Source of the DNA: Thermovibrio sp.
GTDB lineage: Bacteria > Aquificota > Desulfurobacteriia > Desulfurobacteriales > Desulfurobacteriaceae
DNA: 44,585 nucleotides
Direction: 5' to 3'
NCBI GenBank assembly: GCA_003978105.1
Contig: QOAO01000007.1
Coordinates: 1 to 44,585 of the forward strand
A program made the translations under genes and the position numbers. The notes below the pieces were generated by a model that saw nothing but the letters and a program-made list of their open reading frames with translations, had not been told where the DNA came from and did no database searches. Position 1 is the stretch's first letter, and the number at the start of each line of letters is the position of its first letter. Shown piece after piece: positions 42,657 to 44,585 of this stretch.

Positions 42657-44054
42657 TTAGAACTTGAGGTCTGCCTGAGCCCAGATGTGGTCTTCCGCGT
42701 CGTCCTTTCCGCCAAGATATGCATTTCCAAAGTCGCTGTCTGGGTCAAAGTGATCCCATCCAAGGGAAAGGCAGAGATTCTTGCTGTACTTGTACTTAAG
42801 CTCTAAGTCAGACTCCCAACCGATATCATCGGAAGTTTTTGTTGTAGCAGCAGTTTTAACTCCACCATTTACAGCATCATAATCTTCAGCTGCTTGGAAG
42901 TAATGAAGGTCAAGACCAACACTTACCTTATCTAAAGGCTTAGCATGGAGTTTTAAGTACAGGTCTGTAACACCAGGAGTTCTTGTTGCAATAGCCCCGT
43001 TAAATTTATAGAAGTTACCGAGCCAAATAACATCTGCATGTCCTAACCACTTGTGAGCTGTTGGAAGTACTGACCAGAAAGAGTCAATATCACCCTTATT
43101 ATCCTTATCACCAGAGTAGTAGTCATATCCAAGGAATGCACTTGGAGCCCAAGCAACTTGATCAAACTCAGCCCCAGCACCGATGCTGAAGAAGTAACCA
43201 CTTAAATCATCTTTTCCTGCATCTCCAGTTTGAGTAGCCCCCTCAATGTTTAATTTAATCTTTGCAAAATCTGTATCAAATGCTGGAGTTACACGACCGT
43301 ATAGAGTATTAACATTCCTTGCACCTAAAGTTGCTCCCCTTGGGTTAACATAGATATCTGTTAACTCGTAAGTTCCGCCAACTCCAAATGGCTTAAACTT
43401 ACCCTGCCATGTAGCAACGTAAAGGTCAATATCAGTACTATCTCCATCATTTCCATTTTGTGGCATTACCCAAGCATCGAATCTTCCAACATTATCATTT
43501 AATTTTCCATAGAAGAAGCCTGCAAGTCCATAATCTCCAGCAACGTAACCTACCAAGATACCATCAAGGCTTCTTCCAGCTTGAGACCAGCCAACAGAAC
43601 CTACGAGCCTTTGATTACCAAGGTTTACTTCTTGACGACCAAGTTTAACAATTACGTTGTCTATTCCAAATGGATTGGAGAGAAGTATATAAGCTTCATG
43701 CATGTTTACACTATTTGTTTCTCCACTTGCGCCCTCGATTGATGTTCTTTCTCCTAAAAGAACTCCTTGTAAATTTTCACCCCAATATCCAACAGCTTGA
43801 GGAGTAAATACTGCTGTTACACCATCGGAGAGTTCAGCTTTGATTTTTAACCTTGCTCTGTAAGAACCTAAGAGCCTATCTCCGTTTTCATCTCCAAGAC
43901 GGTTTGCATACCAGTGGAGCCTTTCTCTTAACTGTCCACCGATTGTTACTTTTGTGCTGCCCATATCCATATCGGCAGCCTTAACTGTAGCAGCAGGAGC
44001 TATTAGTGCTGCTGCAAGACCCATTAAGGTCACTGCTTTCAATGCCTTTCTCAT
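42657..44054 (-). CDS. Outer-membrane beta-barrel porin, alginate-export type
   Basis: 465 aa. Signal peptide at residues 1-26 with cleavage probably after AATVKA. The mature protein begins ADMDMGSTKVTIGGQLRERLHWYANR, the usual start of the alginate-export (AlgE-like) porin family in thermophilic autotrophs. Alternating strands with aromatic belts follow throughout, and the chain ends in Phe (QADLKF), the outer-membrane insertion signal. LGRQEVNLGNQRLVGSVGWSQAGRS (about 134-158) is a conserved loop of the family. Solute specificity cannot be told. Good ribosome site GGGGAGG before ATG 44054. Own promoter and terminator, hence a monocistronic, probably highly expressed gene. Confidence 0.9.
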   Translation of the reverse strand: MRKALKAVTLMGLAAALIAPAATVKAADMDMGSTKVTIGGQLRERLHWYANRLGDENGDRLLGSYRARLKIKAELSDGVTAVFTPQAVGYWGENLQGVLLGERTSIEGASGETNSVNMHEAYILLSNPFGIDNVIVKLGRQEVNLGNQRLVGSVGWSQAGRSLDGILVGYVAGDYGLAGFFYGKLNDNVGRFDAWVMPQNGNDGDSTDIDLYVATWQGKFKPFGVGGTYELTDIYVNPRGATLGARNVNTLYGRVTPAFDTDFAKIKLNIEGATQTGDAGKDDLSGYFFSIGAGAEFDQVAWAPSAFLGYDYYSGDKDNKGDIDSFWSVLPTAHKWLGHADVIWLGNFYKFNGAIATRTPGVTDLYLKLHAKPLDKVSVGLDLHYFQAAEDYDAVNGGVKTAATTKTSDDIGWESDLELKYKYSKNLCLSLGWDHFDPDSDFGNAYLGGKDDAEDHIWAQADLKF

Positions 44055-44112
44055 TAGGACCTCCCCATTAAAGTTTTTCTAAAATAGTTGTTACCTTTAT
44101 CTTCAAGTTCAA

Positions 44113-44142
44113 AATTTAGCATTTTAAAATATCCCATGTCAA
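44113..44142 (-). promoter_or_regulatory. Promoter of the porin gene
   Basis: Minus-strand TTGACA (44142-44137), 18-nt spacer and TAAATT (44118-44113) with a TGC extension just before the -10. Leader of about 50 nt to ATG 44054. Confidence 0.7.
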
Positions 44143-44169
44143 GCTTTCCTTTACGTTTCAACTCCTTGG

Positions 44170-44185
44170 GTTTGCAAACTTGCAA
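44170..44185. promoter_or_regulatory. TTGCAA repeat upstream of the porin promoter
   Basis: GTTTGCAAAC (44170-44179) is a 10-bp palindrome. TTGCAA occurs twice (44172-44177 and 44180-44185) with 2-nt spacing, about 30 nt upstream of the -35. The same half site forms the palindrome upstream of leuA (11849-11865). Confidence 0.35.
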
Positions 44186-44236
44186 AAATTAAATCAAATC
44201 CCAATTTCAACTGAAAACATACCAAATTTAGAAACG

Positions 44237-44251
44237 GATGGAAAATCCATC
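44237..44251 (+). repeat. Small hairpin before the transposase
   Basis: GATGGA (44237-44242) pairs with TCCATC (44246-44251) around AAA. It lies ~20 nt upstream of the 16-bp repeat that starts the transposase region. It may be an IS-end feature or part of its leader. Confidence 0.35.
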
Positions 44252-44267
44252 GAATATTGAACAAAGG

Positions 44268-44585
44268 GATGTTGAGGTTCAGACAGATGGATCGAATACT
44301 ACAAGAAAACAGATAACGTCAGAAAAACCTGTAGATACTTCGGAATAAGTCCAACAACTTTCTATAAATGGAAGAAAAGATACGAAAAATACGGCATAGA
44401 AGAACTCAAAGACAAAAGCAAAAGACCCCATAGAGTAAGACAACCACAAATAGAACCTGAAATAGAACACCTCATCGTCACAGTAAGGGAAAAATTCCCA
44501 ACCTGGAGTAAAGAAAAGATATCAGCATTCATGGAAAAATACCTAAATGTAAAAGTATCCTCCTCCACAGCTTACAGGCTTCTCA
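44268..44585 (+). pseudogene. N-terminal part of IS481-like transposase with a broken start, cut by window end
   Basis: From 44285 the frame reads RWIEYYKKTDNVRKTCRYFGISPTTFYKWKKRYEKYGIEELKDKSKRPHR in pieces (helix-turn-helix of IS481/integrase-core transposases) and continues to the window edge (99+ residues). In this frame there is no start codon: the stop TGA at 44273-44275 precedes it. The only ATG with sensible context, 44269 (MLRFRQ), is in another frame and stops at 44296-44298. Adding 2 nt after CAG would join them as MLRFRQRW, the expected start. So this copy has probably lost 2 nt, or uses frameshifting. The catalytic DDE domain lies beyond the window. Confidence 0.7.
44272..44287 (+). 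repeat. 16-bp sequence shared, inverted, with 134-149
   Basis: TTGAGGTTCAGACAGA, exact reverse-complement copy of the sequence at 134-149. Here it overlaps the first codons expected for the IS481-like transposase. Confidence 0.7.

Noticed and set aside
1..44585. Frequent GAGCTC/GGAGCTCC palindromes across the window.
   Set aside because: Most lie within genes as Glu-Leu codons (GAG CTC) on one strand or the other. I see no even spacing or intergenic bias.
1..44585. CRISPR array or prophage.
   Set aside because: No regularly spaced direct repeats and no phage structural, integrase or lysis genes were seen.

Overview
The window looks like chromosome of a thermophilic, hydrogen-using, anaerobic Gram-negative bacterium. 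My best guess is the Desulfurobacteriaceae (Aquificota: Desulfurobacterium, Thermovibrio, Balnearium). The grounds are two [NiFe]-type hydrogenases, an outer-membrane porin, a periplasmic octaheme cytochrome, charged Lys/Glu-rich proteins, archaeal-flavoured genes and tightly packed operons with many TTG/GTG starts. The lineage is inference; no 16S rRNA is present.

Layout. 1-235: fragment of a probable mobile element with an inverted repeat. 236-3460 (+): K+ channel with RCK domains, a small membrane protein, rpiB, glyA. 3510-6329 (-): octaheme cytochrome c read through an in-frame UGA. 6482-8050 (+): gamma-carbonic-anhydrase-like protein, hrcA. 8052-8270 (-): 4.5S/SRP RNA and tRNA-Ser(GGA). 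8388-10257 (+): rplM, rpsI, argC. 10291-15957 (-): rpsO, pnp, a two-domain dut, rhomboid protease, leuA. 16293-25772 (+): one compact hydrogenase operon with hydBGDA (group 3b), a stand-alone cyclic-nucleotide-binding protein and echABCDEF (group 4). 25792-26736 (-): dus. 26808-30026: two convergent mini-operons with Roadblock/LC7-like proteins, an oxygen-binding-type diiron MBL protein and a Ras-like small GTPase. 30035-36764 (-): radical SAM enzyme, a short TruD-like protein, folC, thioesterase, carB. 36822-39282 (+): AK6-type kinase, rsmB, HDOD protein. 39272-42446 (-): truD, gmhB, comM/yifB. 42481-44054 (-): tRNA-Pro(GGG) and an alginate-export-type porin. 44276-44585 (+): start of an IS481-like transposase with a broken start.

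Main observations. Two genes appear to encode selenoproteins. The group 3b hydrogenase large subunit reads DP-UGA-IAC, replacing the first Cys of the C-terminal DPCxxC Ni ligand motif, so it would be a [NiFeSe] enzyme. The octaheme cytochrome has an in-frame UGA at codon 109. Both UGAs are followed at 16-19 nt by a hairpin with nearly the same apex (CCAGUUUGG and CCAGUUGG), a candidate lineage-specific bacterial SECIS. A second candidate system is the 26.8-30.0 kb island, which joins a small GTPase, several Roadblock-like proteins, a PATAN-like protein and a diiron MBL sensor-type protein. It may be a gas- or redox-responsive switch of the MglA/MglB kind.

How the genes fit together. The hydrogenase operon couples soluble H2/NAD(P)H chemistry to membrane-bound H2/ferredoxin/ion chemistry, as suits an H2-driven autotroph. 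The periplasmic cytochrome and the porin suit anaerobic respiration. The rest is housekeeping: translation, RNA decay, tRNA modification, and folate, pyrimidine/arginine and leucine synthesis.
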